Positions 24,472-32,727 are shown, numbered from the stretch's first letter. The stretch is 47,792 nucleotides of DNA from Planctomycetota bacterium (GCA_028281445.1 JANQJW010000097.1:1-47792); one strand, 5' to 3'. Program-made: numbers and translations. Notes: generated from the letters alone by a model not told the origin.

Positions 24472-24814
24472 TTCGCGGACGGGCACCCTTCGACTCGGCT
24501 TCGCCTCGCTCAGGGACTTCGTCAAGGTCCGTACCTACAGCCCAGGGGAGTGCGTGTAGCGCGCCCCAATCGACCGGCCCTCGGCCGTGCGAGTGTTTGG
24601 TGGCACCGTGGTCGTGGTGGTGGTAGTGAAGCCAGGGCCGAAGGCGTCTGGGAGGCGGTTCGACAGATCACGGCGTGAACGGGGGCGCCTGGCGTTCGCT
24701 GCGCAGTCGAACCTGCGCCATGGAGCGGTCACGACCACAACCACGACCACAACCACTACCATCACCACCACCACAAGGGCACGCACACCATCACCTCGGC
24801 CGATGGGAGGGCGG
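24472..24814. other. 343-bp stretch with a REP-like element and His-codon repeats
   Basis: The interval between the convergent tail-collar and nfi genes holds a REP-like palindrome half (24485-24515), then GTGGTCGTGGTGGTGGTAGTG (in 24608-24628) and, inverted, the CACGACCACAACCACGACC run at 24730-24748 that continues to 24775. In one plus frame (24679-24888) the latter reads HDHNHDHNHYHHHHHKGTH and continues TITSADGRAVKLPARRIDF to a stop. That frame has no start codon, follows a TGA and overlaps nfi, so I do not call it a gene. No terminator with a T-run is evident. Confidence 0.5.
24485..24515 (+). repeat. REP-like element, copy 1
   Basis: ACCCTTCGACTCGGCTTCG followed by CCTCGCTCAGGG. The reverse complement is nearly matched at 29064-29093, so the two copies are inverted and bracket the nfi-ispH-thioredoxin-lipoprotein operon. 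Confidence 0.6.
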
Positions 24815-25492
24815 TCAAGCTCCCCGCGCGGCGGATCGACTTCGTCGATCCGCCTGCCGGATCGGCTCGGGGATCCGGTACGTCTTGACGCACGCCAAAA
24901 CGATCCGCGCCGCCGGCATCAGGCCGATGCGGTTGCCAACGCTCACGTAGACCGGCTTCACGTTCGCCCGCGTACGCAGCGCGACACCGATGCGCCGGCC
25001 CTTGTGCGTGACCGAGGTCCAGTCACCGAACCCCGTACCGGGGGCGTCGTGCTCGCCGCACAGCTTGCTCTTGCCCACGCCGATCGTCGGAACGTCGACA
25101 TGCAGGCCAACGTGGGTCGCGATGCCCACGCCTCGTGGGTGCGCGATGCCGTGCCCGTCGAGGAGCAGGACGTCGGGTTGACCGCGCAGCCGGCGGAGCG
25201 CTTCGAGGACGATCGGCGCCTCGCGAAACGACAGCAGTCCGGGCACGTACGGCATGAACGGACGAGCCGAGGCCGCGGCGACCTCGACGACCTCCCAGTC
25301 CGGTGCCGTGCACAGCACGACACAGGCATGCAGCCGCCCGCCTGGCGCGGGCGAGCAGTCGGCTGCCGCGACCAGACGCAGCTTGCGGCGGAAGCGCCCG
25401 CGGGGTTCGACGCGTTCGGCGAGCCAACGCTGGAGTCGAACGCCGTCCTTCGGCGTGACCCGCTCGAAGGGGTGGACCTTGCGGACCTTCAA
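24815..25492 (-). CDS. nfi: endonuclease V (deoxyinosine 3' endonuclease)
   Basis: 225 residues from a TTG at 25492 that overlaps the ispH stop in TTGA, which fixes the start and implies coupling. Endonuclease V landmarks are present: AAADCSP near the start (first metal Asp), VPGLLSFREAPIVLEAL (with the metal-binding Glu), DVLLLDGHGIAHPRGVGIATHVG (metal Asp in DGHG) and PTIGVGKSKLCG. The enzyme nicks DNA, and in some organisms RNA, one phosphodiester 3' of deaminated adenine (inosine), starting repair. It is the last gene of the minus-strand operon lipoprotein-thioredoxin-ispH-nfi. The length is normal for the family. Confidence 0.93.
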   Translation of the reverse strand: MKVRKVHPFERVTPKDGVRLQRWLAERVEPRGRFRRKLRLVAAADCSPAPGGRLHACVVLCTAPDWEVVEVAAASARPFMPYVPGLLSFREAPIVLEALRRLRGQPDVLLLDGHGIAHPRGVGIATHVGLHVDVPTIGVGKSKLCGEHDAPGTGFGDWTSVTHKGRRIGVALRTRANVKPVYVSVGNRIGLMPAARIVLACVKTYRIPEPIRQADRRSRSAARGA

Positions 25493-26718
25493 GCGCCCGG
25501 TGCCGGGGCGTAGCCGCGCAGCGCGAGGATGCGGTCGACCACGGCGCCCACGAGCGCGTCGGGTGTCGATGCGCCGGAGGTGAGACCGATGGTCAAGGGC
25601 CCTTGCTCCGGAAGCCACTCGGACGCACGCGCGAGCTCCGCCTTGCCCGCCGGCTTGTGCTGGATGTCGTCTTTGGACAGCAGGCATTCCGGGCCCGTCA
25701 CGTGATAGGCGGGCACGATGCCCTCGGCCATCTCGGCGAGGTGGCCCGTGTTCGAGGAGTTGAAGCCGCCGATCACGACGAGCAGGTCGAGCGGTTCCTC
25801 CAGCAGGACCTCGAGGGCGTCCTGCCGCTCCTGGGTCGCCGAGCAGATCGTGTCGAACGAACGGAAGCGGCCCGTGTCGTCGGCATCCCCGTAGCGGTCA
25901 CCCAGCGCCTTGCCGATCTCGCGCGCGATGGCCAGCGACTCGCCGGAGAGCATCGTCGTCTGGTTTGCGACGCCGATGCGCTGCAGGTCGCGATCCGGAT
26001 CGAACCCGGCGGAGGTCTTCGGGTGGGGGAAGCGTTCGAGGAAGGCCGCTGCGTCACCGCCATTGCGGATGTAGTCCGCCACGGCCAGTGCCTCGTCCAT
26101 GTCCAGCACGACGATGTAGTGGCCGTCCGCGTGGTTGCCCGCCTGGCTGATGGTCGCGGTCGTCTCTTCGTGATCCACCTTGCCGTGGACGAGCGAGGTC
26201 AAACCGTCCCGCGCGTAGCGGTCGACGTTCTTCCAGACGTTCAACACCGAGCCGCACGTCGTGTCGACCACGACCGCACCGCTCTTACGGATGGCATCGA
26301 AGCGGTCCGTGGCCACGCCGAAGGCCGGCAGGATCACGACGTCTGTCGCCTGCACCGCGCTCGCGTCCGGCATGTCCTCGTCGCCGAAGAAGCGCACGCC
26401 GAGTTCGCGTAGCCGCCCGTTGACCTTCGGGTTGTGGATGATCTCGCCCGTCAGCACGATGCGCCGGTCAGGGAACCGCTTCACCGTCTCGTACGCGTAG
26501 TCGACAGAGCGCTCGACGCCGTAGCAGAAGCCGAACTCCTTCGCGAGACGGAAGGTCGTGTCGCCGAAGACGAGCCGGTGGTCGTTGTCCCGAAACGCCT
26601 GCACCCAGTCGGAGCGGTACTCCGCTTCGACCTCGCCGCGTACGTCGCGCCGGGTGCCCAGGCCCGACCGGAAGTAGCGCTCGGCGAAGGTGTCGGGGGC
26701 GGATTCGTCGGCGGTCAT
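25489..26718 (-). CDS. ispH: 4-hydroxy-3-methylbut-2-enyl diphosphate reductase (long form)
   Basis: 409 residues. The three cysteines that hold the [4Fe-4S] cluster are present: Cys65 in FGFCYGVER, Cys155 in DTTCGSVLN and Cys292 in TICSATQER; GGFNSSNT is also conserved. IspH makes IPP and DMAPP in the last step of the MEP isoprenoid pathway. The length and the N-terminal extension (about 50 residues) match the long type known from cyanobacteria and plants and found in several other phyla, rather than the 310-residue E. coli type. The start lies 10 bp after the stop of the thioredoxin-like gene; the end overlaps nfi. Confidence 0.93.
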   Translation of the reverse strand: MTADESAPDTFAERYFRSGLGTRRDVRGEVEAEYRSDWVQAFRDNDHRLVFGDTTFRLAKEFGFCYGVERSVDYAYETVKRFPDRRIVLTGEIIHNPKVNGRLRELGVRFFGDEDMPDASAVQATDVVILPAFGVATDRFDAIRKSGAVVVDTTCGSVLNVWKNVDRYARDGLTSLVHGKVDHEETTATISQAGNHADGHYIVVLDMDEALAVADYIRNGGDAAAFLERFPHPKTSAGFDPDRDLQRIGVANQTTMLSGESLAIAREIGKALGDRYGDADDTGRFRSFDTICSATQERQDALEVLLEEPLDLLVVIGGFNSSNTGHLAEMAEGIVPAYHVTGPECLLSKDDIQHKPAGKAELARASEWLPEQGPLTIGLTSGASTPDALVGAVVDRILALRGYAPAPGA

Positions 26719-26728
26719 GCCACGTAGC

Positions 26729-27232
26729 CTACCCGCGCGCTCGCCCCCGTTGATCGACCAGGATCGAGCGCAGCTTGGAGATGAGCTCGTCCGCGCTGCG
26801 GTAGCCCGCGAAGTCCGCCAGGATGTCGCCGTTGCCCTCGATCACCACGAAACCCGGGAAGCCACCGACGCGGTAGCGATGCGAGATCGCCTTGCCAACC
26901 GGCTGGTCCGCGTCGTACTTGACCGCTACGAAGCTCCGGAGCTCGGAACCGACCCGCGGGTCCATCAGCGTCTCGTTGTCGAGACGCACGCACCAGCCTC
27001 ACCAGGACGTCCAGAAGAAGAGCAGCCCGGGCCGGCCGGTGCTGCGGATCTGGGTGAGCACCTCGTCGTAGCCCGTGTCGCGTTGCGTGAACGCGTAGCC
27101 CGACGTTCCTGCCACCGGGGCCGGAGTCGTCGTGCTCGTACCGGGCGCCTGCGTACGCTGCGCGTTGCCTGCACTGCATGCAGCCGCGAGGCAGACCGCC
27201 CACAGCAGAGCAGGCGCGGTGAGCGTTCGCAT
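26729..27232 (-). CDS. thioredoxin-like lipoprotein with UGA at the active-site Cys (candidate selenoprotein)
   Basis: From the ATG at 27232 the frame runs through a TGA at 26999-27001 (codon 78) to the stop at 26729, 167 residues if the TGA is read. An export signal with a lipobox-like Cys (Cys14 or Cys19) precedes a thioredoxin-fold domain. Across the UGA the sequence is GLLFFWTSW-UGA-GWCVRLDNETL, then FVAVKYDADQPVGKAISHRYRV and GGFPGFVVIEGNG (cis-Pro loop). Homologous domains have WCGWC here, so UGA sits exactly on the nucleophilic Cys, giving a U-x-x-C redox motif with Cys81. A perfect hairpin follows at bSECIS distance. The alternative is a nonsense mutation or sequence error. It is cotranscribed with a lipoprotein, ispH and nfi. 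Confidence 0.75.
26968..26987 (-). promoter_or_regulatory. bSECIS-like hairpin after the active-site UGA
   Basis: On the mRNA, GCGUCUCG (26987-26980), ACAA and CGAGACGC (26975-26968) form a perfect 8-bp stem. Its loop starts 19 nt after the UGA. If the top C-G pair opens, the loop becomes GACAAC with G first, as bacterial SECIS elements require. The stem overlaps the codons for Arg-Leu-Asp-Asn-Glu-Thr, so partial coincidence with coding sequence is possible. Confidence 0.5.
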
Positions 27233-27234
27233 GG

Positions 27235-28977
27235 CTACTTCGACATCGCCTTGACGAGCTCGGCGATACCGACGACGTCGATGGACAGACCACCCGCATA
27301 GTGGCGGCCCTCGTGTGCTCCCCAGATCACCGCGGGAATCGGCTTGCCCTCGGGCACCTGCGGCACGGTCTCGCCGGGGGCCATGTCCTTGGCGAGATCG
27401 CCGGCGAAGCGCATGATCTGTCCGATCAGCGAGCGGAGCTCCGCCTCGACGAGGAACGTCGGCTTGCCGCCGGCCTTCGCGATCGCCTTGGCGAGGGAGG
27501 CAGACGCACTGCCCTTGCCCTTGCTGAGCGACGTGATCATCGACTCCATGTGCGCCGTGTCGCCCATCGTGGTCAGCACGTGGCCACCCACGAACGCGAG
27601 GTGCATCTTCAGGGTCTCACCGCCGAAGAGGCGCGGCATGATCTTGTCGAAGATCTCTTCGGCTTCGGGCGGCATCTGGCCTGCCTGGCCGCCCATGCTC
27701 TCCATCAGGCTCTTCATGTCGAGCTTGATGTCGTACTCGTCGACCTGGATGCCCGAGATCATGGTGCCCTGGCCCTTCGAGATCGCGAAGCCCGGCATCT
27801 CCGACGAGCTCTCGAGGAGCTCGGTCATGCGCGCCTTGTAGGCCTCGGCGTCCTTGACGTCGGCGACCTGGACCATCTGCATCCCGTTGTCGCCCATCGC
27901 GAAGGCCATGGCGAAGTTCGGACCGAGCAGCTTGCCCAGGTCCATGGCCTTGTCCATGTAGGCCTTCCACTGCTTGCGCGTCTCCTCCGGCATCTCGCTG
28001 AACGCCGAGTCCATGAGCGGCTGCATCCACTGCATCAACTTGCCGTACTCGATTCGCATGAGCAGGTGCACGGGGAAGCCGTCGGGCAGGTGCGCGGCGA
28101 TGGCCGCGAGATTGCCGCTGTCCGTCGCGGCGATGTCGAGCTTGCTGCCCTTCTTGGCCGTGAAGCCCACGAGGATGTCGGCGGCGCCGCCGTCGAGCCC
28201 CGCACCGAGCTCGAACATCTCGGCCGAGTTGATGAAGTCCTTCACCCAGCCGGTCATGCCCTCGAGCATGCCGCCCAGCGCTTCCATGTCCTGGCCGGGC
28301 GCCGCGGGCATCTCCGCGAACATCTCGTCCATGCCCTCGAGCATCCCGTCGATCTCCTTGCGGAACTTCGTGACGAGGGCACCCAGGTTGATGCGCAGCG
28401 CGATGTCGCCGGCGGGGACACGCTTGGCGATCTCCGGTGCGCTGTCGCCCCACTCCGTGGTGGGGGAGCCGGAGAAGGCGAGGTACGAGCCCGACGTCCG
28501 TACCTGCGGACGCTGGTCCGGCGGCGCGGCGTTGAACTGCGCCTCCATCCCCGTCTTCGCCGACTCGACGTCGGTCATGGGGAAGACCATCGTGAGGCCC
28601 TGGCCCGAGACCACGGCCTCCATCGGATCGCCGCCGCCGGGGGGCAGCGACACGGCGATCGCGAACGCCTTGCTGCGGTCCCAGAACTGGGACGCGCCCG
28701 GGAGCATCTGCGCACCGATCTGCGTGATGTCGACCTCGGCCGCCGCGCCCTCGTCGAACTCGGAGATCAAGGCACGCAGCTTGGTCTGGAAGTCGTCCGG
28801 GCTCGCGACGTAGAGCATCGCCACGGCGTCCTGGGGGACGAGCTTGCCCAGGTCGTTCGAGATCACGGACGTCTTGAGACCCGCGGGCCCCGTCGTCGGT
28901 CCGGCGTCCTTGCCACACCCGCTCGCGATCAGTGCTGTCGCCACGATCGCCACGCACAACCAACGCATCGGCTTCAT
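27235..28977 (-). CDS. hypothetical lipoprotein (DUF3352-like)
   Basis: 580 residues with an export signal ending in IASGC (lipidated Cys21). The body alternates short beta-strands with Met/Glu/Gly-rich helices (DAVAMLYVASPDDFQTKL, FAMGDNGMQMVQVADVKDAEAY, GISGIQVDEY-like and FVGGHVLTTMGDTAHMESM segments), the style of DUF3352-type surface lipoproteins. No catalytic motif is seen. It is the first gene of the four-gene minus-strand operon: the thioredoxin-like gene starts 2 bp after its stop. The many methionines are notable next to a redox protein and might be repair targets, but that is only a guess. Confidence 0.75.
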   Translation of the reverse strand: MKPMRWLCVAIVATALIASGCGKDAGPTTGPAGLKTSVISNDLGKLVPQDAVAMLYVASPDDFQTKLRALISEFDEGAAAEVDITQIGAQMLPGASQFWDRSKAFAIAVSLPPGGGDPMEAVVSGQGLTMVFPMTDVESAKTGMEAQFNAAPPDQRPQVRTSGSYLAFSGSPTTEWGDSAPEIAKRVPAGDIALRINLGALVTKFRKEIDGMLEGMDEMFAEMPAAPGQDMEALGGMLEGMTGWVKDFINSAEMFELGAGLDGGAADILVGFTAKKGSKLDIAATDSGNLAAIAAHLPDGFPVHLLMRIEYGKLMQWMQPLMDSAFSEMPEETRKQWKAYMDKAMDLGKLLGPNFAMAFAMGDNGMQMVQVADVKDAEAYKARMTELLESSSEMPGFAISKGQGTMISGIQVDEYDIKLDMKSLMESMGGQAGQMPPEAEEIFDKIMPRLFGGETLKMHLAFVGGHVLTTMGDTAHMESMITSLSKGKGSASASLAKAIAKAGGKPTFLVEAELRSLIGQIMRFAGDLAKDMAPGETVPQVPEGKPIPAVIWGAHEGRHYAGGLSIDVVGIAELVKAMSK

Positions 28978-29063
28978 CGTCTTGCCTCCGGCCGGCCCAA
29001 CCCGGCTATGCAGGATTCGAATATCGACTCGGGGCGAAGGGGCAGCGAGGAAATCCCGTCAGG

Positions 29064-29093
29064 CCCTGAGCGAGCGCTAGCGAGTCGAAGGGT
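29064..29093 (-). repeat. REP-like element, copy 2
   Basis: CCCTGAGCGAGCGCTAGCGA followed by GTCGAAGGGT. It is largely the reverse complement of 24485-24515, with a short changed centre that forms its own GCGCTAGC core. It lies between the promoter side of the lipoprotein gene and the end of the TIG gene. Confidence 0.6.
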
Positions 29094-29099
29094 CGCCGC

Positions 29100-30581
29100 C
29101 TACGGCGCGTCGACCGTGAACGGGACCGCGTTGCTGCGCTTGCCGTCCACCGTAACGACCACGTCCCCGGTCTCCGCGCGCAGCGGCACGACCGCGCGCA
29201 GGCCCTCCACGGTCGGGAAGACGAGGAACGCCCGTGCGTCGCCGAACGTCACGGAGAACTCGAGCAGCGGCCGCAGCGAGGGCGGTCCGCCCGGCACGAG
29301 GAACGACAGGTCATAGAGGTCCGTGCCCTGGATGTCGACGCGGTCTAGCGGCTTGCCGCTGGACGGCTCCAGCGCGTCGATCTGCGGGAGACCTCGCTCC
29401 AGGACCTCGAACACCAGGCCGTTGGAACTCTGGCCACCGACCTCGACCTGGATGTCGCCGTCCGCGCCCTTGGGGACGACGGCGATGAGGGAGCTCTCAC
29501 CGCGCCCGAAGATGGCCGCGCGTGCCGTGCCGAACGAGACGCTGATCTTGCGGCCGATCACGAACAAGTGCTCGCCGTCGATCTCGACGAGGCTGCCGGG
29601 TGATGCGGCCGCCGGTGTCACGCTCGTGAGCTCCGGGGCCGGCTGCTCGCCAACGACCTCGATATCGACGCCGTCGCTCGTGACCCCGTTGACCGTCACG
29701 GTGAGCAACCCCGTCGTGGCGTTCGCGGGAACCTTGGCGACGAGGCGCTTCCCGAGAGGCAGCACCTTCTCGGCGTCGGCGCCGCCGAAGGAGACACTCA
29801 CGTCATCCAGCGGTGTCCCGAGATGCATGCCCTCGATGATCGCGATCACGCCCGGGCTAAGGGGATCGGGTTGCACGCTCGTCACGAGCGGCGTCGGTTG
29901 TTCCACGACCTCGAACGCTGCGGCGTTGCTTGCCACCTCGCCGCGCGTGACCACGACGTCCACGAGGCCGAGCGGCAGCGCGTCCGGCACGATGGCCAGG
30001 ACGAAGCCCGGGAACGCGACAAGGACCTTGGCGTCCACGTCGTCGAAGGTAACGCTCGTGGTCTCCTTGCGCGCTGCGAGGTCGTGGCCGCGGATTCCCA
30101 CCAACGAGCCGGCCGTGCCGTTCTCGGGATGCAGCTCATCGATGAGCGGGTCGCCGGGCGGTTCCTCGCGCTCCGGACGGTCGAGGTGGAGGACGGCGAA
30201 CGGCGCGCTGCCGTCGTGCACGCCGTGGTCGGCCAGGATCTCGTCGTCTCGGAGACTCTCGAGCAGCTCGCGTACGCGCTCGACCACCGGATGATCGCGC
30301 CACGCGTCCATCCGTTCGACGTCGCCCGCGTCGTTCGTCCGCCAGCAGTCAGCCTCTTCGTCGTCGTCCCCCTTGGCGTCGAGCGGCAGGGAGAGCACGT
30401 CGTTGTCGCCGTCGCCGTCCACGTCGGCCGTGACCACGGCGCGAGCGGCGGGCAACTGCGCGGCGTCACCCGGCAGGTCGCCTGCGGGCGCGGTCTCCGT
30501 GCCACCCGTGCCGCAGGCAGCGAGCACGAGAGCCCACGAAAGGGCCGCGAGAAGGGCCGGGGTCGAACGGTGCAGCGTCAT
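29100..30581 (-). CDS. IPT/TIG-repeat lipoprotein with Ca-binding-like loop
   Basis: 493 residues from the ATG at 30581, preceded by GGGAGG. A lipobox LAAC gives lipidated Cys23. Residues about 48-60 read TADVDGDGDND, an EF-hand/FG-GAP-type calcium loop. A charged helical segment (about 75-130) follows, then four IPT/TIG immunoglobulin-like domains, each opening with a 'P..G..v.i.G..l' motif (ENGTAGSLVGIRGHDL, PLSPGVIAIIEGMHL, AASPGSLVEIDGEHL, SSGKPLDRVDIQGTDL). It is a cell-surface, probably adhesive or scaffold protein; no enzyme domain is seen. Neighbours are unrelated. Confidence 0.85.
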   Translation of the reverse strand: MTLHRSTPALLAALSWALVLAACGTGGTETAPAGDLPGDAAQLPAARAVVTADVDGDGDNDVLSLPLDAKGDDDEEADCWRTNDAGDVERMDAWRDHPVVERVRELLESLRDDEILADHGVHDGSAPFAVLHLDRPEREEPPGDPLIDELHPENGTAGSLVGIRGHDLAARKETTSVTFDDVDAKVLVAFPGFVLAIVPDALPLGLVDVVVTRGEVASNAAAFEVVEQPTPLVTSVQPDPLSPGVIAIIEGMHLGTPLDDVSVSFGGADAEKVLPLGKRLVAKVPANATTGLLTVTVNGVTSDGVDIEVVGEQPAPELTSVTPAAASPGSLVEIDGEHLFVIGRKISVSFGTARAAIFGRGESSLIAVVPKGADGDIQVEVGGQSSNGLVFEVLERGLPQIDALEPSSGKPLDRVDIQGTDLYDLSFLVPGGPPSLRPLLEFSVTFGDARAFLVFPTVEGLRAVVPLRAETGDVVVTVDGKRSNAVPFTVDAP

Positions 30582-30666
30582 GGATGCCTCCCTCCGCTCC
30601 GGTCCCGATTCTGACCTCGGGTGCGGCATCCGGCCATCTCTGATTTGAGGAGGCCTTCAGATACGC

Positions 30667-31101
30667 CTACTTCTCGGCGGCCTCCTCGGGCCGGAGGACG
30701 AAGTAGACGTCGGCCGGCACGCCGGCCGTCATGGGCTTCTTCTGCTCGTCCGCCTTGAATCCGGGCGCGCGGGCCAGGACCGTCAGCGTGCCCAGCGGCG
30801 CGTCCGTGAAGCGGACCTGGCCCTGCTTGTTGACGAACCGCACGCGGTCCTCCCCCGCGTGGCGGTAGCCCGCCTTGGCCTTCTCCGGGACACCCCCCTT
30901 GGCGTCCCGGACCGTGACGACCAAGGTCCCCGTCGTGAGCCGCGCGCGGCTGTTCGCACGTTCGTCTTCAGGGGAGACCGGTGCCGGCTCGACCGGCGGC
31001 GGTGCAGGCTCGTCCGGCGTCTCCGCCTGCGGATCGCTGAGGAAGGTCCACACGCTCCAGGCGAGCACGGCCGTAACGAGGGTGAGGAGCACGATGCGCA
31101 C
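30667..31101 (-). CDS. membrane-anchored carboxypeptidase-regulatory-like protein
   Basis: 144 residues. An N-terminal membrane anchor (IVLLTLVTAVLAWSVWTFL) is followed by a Pro/Glu-rich linker and one beta-sandwich domain with the order of a carboxypeptidase regulatory-like (CarboxypepD_reg) domain: TLVVTVRDAKGGVPEKAKAG, RVRFVNKQGQVRFTDAPLGTL and TVLARAPGFKADEQ. Such domains are found in exported proteins of this genome type, including the sigma-factor fusion at 41693 and the protein at 46147. The role is unknown, presumably structural or ligand-binding in the periplasm. Confidence 0.75.
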   Translation of the reverse strand: MRIVLLTLVTAVLAWSVWTFLSDPQAETPDEPAPPPVEPAPVSPEDERANSRARLTTGTLVVTVRDAKGGVPEKAKAGYRHAGEDRVRFVNKQGQVRFTDAPLGTLTVLARAPGFKADEQKKPMTAGVPADVYFVLRPEEAAEK

Positions 31102-31179
31102 GCAGGCAGCCTACCCGGCATGCCGGCCCACCCCGGAATATCGGCGCGCGTCGGGTGGTGTCGGTCGATCCTGACCACC

Positions 31180-31956
31180 ATGGGTTGTGAGGCCGACCAA
31201 GCGACGTCGTCTGTCGTCTTCCGGGACGTGACCAAGTCCTTCGGCGACCTCGAGGTCCTGGGCGGCGTCACGCTCGATGTCCGCCGCGGCGAGGTGCTGG
31301 CGCTGCTGGGGCCCAGCGGCGGCGGCAAGTCCACGTTGCTCCGCCTCGTCAACGGGCTCGAGATCCGCGACGGCGGGAGCCTGACCGTGCTCGACACGGA
31401 CATTCCACTCGGTGAGCCGGCCGCGCGGCCCGCGGATCCGTTCTGGACGGATCTCCGGCGCCGCATCGGGTTCGTCTTCCAGGCGTTTCACCTCTACCCG
31501 CACAAGACGGCGCTCGAGAACATTGCGCTCGCGCCGGTCGAGGTGAACGGGCAGTCGGTCGACGCAGCACGGGAGCGCGCGCGCACCTTGCTCGAGCGCG
31601 TCGACCTCGCGAACAAGGCCGACGCCTATCCGCGCCACCTTTCCGGCGGGCAACAACAGCGCGTTGCCATTGCGCGTGCGCTCGCGATGGATCCGGAGAT
31701 CCTCCTGTTCGACGAGCCGACGTCGGCACTCGATCCCGAGATGAGCGCGGAGGTGATCGAGGTGCTGCGCGACCTCGCCGCGCGTCACGACCGCACGCTG
31801 ATGGTCGTGACCCACGAGTACGGCTTCGCCCGCGAGGCCGCCGATCGCGCCGCGTTCCTCGAAGACGGCTGCATCCTCGAGGTGGGACCCGCCCGGCAGG
31901 TACTCGAGGCGCCCGAGCATCCGCGCGCCAAGGCGTTCTTCCAGCGGGTGCTCTGA
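31180..31956 (+). CDS. polar amino acid-type ABC transporter ATPase (GlnQ-like), orphan
   Basis: 258 residues with a complete ABC core: Walker A GPSGGGKST (44-52), Q-loop VFQAFHLYPH, signature LSGGQQQRVAIARAL, Walker B ILLFDEPTSALD and H-loop VTHEY. The match is to GlnQ/HisP-type ATPases of polar amino acid uptake systems. No membrane or binding-protein gene is adjacent, so the partner permease is elsewhere or it serves another complex. The ATG at 31180 is preferred; earlier in-frame codons are not supported by a binding site. It could not be the missing ATPase of the peptide-type importer at 19599-23695 on family grounds. Confidence 0.9.
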   Translation: MGCEADQATSSVVFRDVTKSFGDLEVLGGVTLDVRRGEVLALLGPSGGGKSTLLRLVNGLEIRDGGSLTVLDTDIPLGEPAARPADPFWTDLRRRIGFVFQAFHLYPHKTALENIALAPVEVNGQSVDAARERARTLLERVDLANKADAYPRHLSGGQQQRVAIARALAMDPEILLFDEPTSALDPEMSAEVIEVLRDLAARHDRTLMVVTHEYGFAREAADRAAFLEDGCILEVGPARQVLEAPEHPRAKAFFQRVL

Positions 31957-31962
31957 CGCGGC

Positions 31963-32622
31963 CTACGCGGACGAGTCGCTGACGCCGACCCACATGCCGT
32001 CGCCCATGGGCACGATCACGCCGGTGATCGCCTCCAGGCGGGCCAGGGTGTCATTGAACGCGCGCACGGCGTCCGTCTCCGGGTCGGTCGGCGTTTCGGC
32101 GAAGAGCTCGCCGAAGGCGAAGGCGTTGTCCACCAGGAACAACCCGCCCGGCCGGACGATCCGCAGGCACTCCTGGATGTAGCCCTCGTAGCCGCCCTTG
32201 TCGGCGTCCAGGAAGCAGGCGTCGGCGGAATTGTCCTCGAATCTCGGCAGGACGTCGGCACCGGCACCTCGGTGCACCTCGATCCGCTCTGCTACGTCCG
32301 ACTTGGCGATCCACGCCTCGGCAAAGTCGGCGTGCTGGTCCGAGAGCTCGATGGTCCGCACGCGTCCGCCTTCCGGCAGTGCGCGTGCCATCCAGAGCGC
32401 GGAGTACGCGGCCAGCGTCCCCACCTCCACAACCTCCCGCACACCGGCCGCACGCAACAGGATCTGCACGAAGGACGCCTGCTCCGGCGCGATGTGGATG
32501 GCCGGGATTCCTGCTGCTGTCGCGGCCTCGCGCAACTCTCGCAGGAAGTCGTCTTCGCCCGTCGTCCGGTCGGCGATGTAGTGGAAGTGATCGGCGGTCA
32601 CCAGGGTGGACTCGTTGGACAT
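31963..32622 (-). CDS. SAM-dependent O-methyltransferase (family 3, CCoAOMT-like)
   Basis: 219 residues, the standard size for bacterial O-methyltransferase family 3. SAM-binding motif I is VVEVGTLAAYSALWMA; the acidic residue after strand 2 is in RTIELSDQH; the metal-site motif is CFLDADKGGYEGYI with VDNAF, as in catechol or caffeoyl-CoA O-methyltransferases, which use a divalent metal. The substrate is unknown. It is convergent with the ABC ATPase gene, whose stop lies 6 bp away. Confidence 0.88.
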   Translation of the reverse strand: MSNESTLVTADHFHYIADRTTGEDDFLRELREAATAAGIPAIHIAPEQASFVQILLRAAGVREVVEVGTLAAYSALWMARALPEGGRVRTIELSDQHADFAEAWIAKSDVAERIEVHRGAGADVLPRFEDNSADACFLDADKGGYEGYIQECLRIVRPGGLFLVDNAFAFGELFAETPTDPETDAVRAFNDTLARLEAITGVIVPMGDGMWVGVSDSSA

Positions 32623-32708
32623 GACGCTCCTCCGGGGGGTCGCGCTACGGTAGCCGACCTCAGGACCTGCGAAGCGATTGCCTCGGTGCTGTCCGCGCGC
32701 ATGGAGGT

Positions 32709-32727
32709 GGAGGGCCTCGGGCCCTCC
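32709..32727. terminator. hairpin directly after the histidine kinase stop
   Basis: GGAGGGCC (32709-32716) pairs with GGCCCTCC (32720-32727) around TCG. It begins at the base next to the kinase stop codon (32728-32730). There is no T-run, so termination would be weak; it resembles the hairpins at 1132 and 1381. Confidence 0.45.

Noticed and set aside
24676..24678. TGA before the His-rich frame as a Sec codon
   Set aside because: The sequence upstream of it in that frame is Arg-rich without signal peptide or domain, and no start is supported.
27301..29316. 671-codon frame on the plus strand opposite the 580-residue lipoprotein
   Set aside because: It mirrors the codons of the lipoprotein and is His/Arg/Leu low complexity with no start signal.
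31180..31956. The GlnQ-like ATPase as the missing subunit of the peptide importer
   Set aside because: It belongs to the polar amino acid ATPase family, lacks the C-terminal extension of DppD/OppF-type ATPases and lies 7.5 kb away with unrelated genes between.
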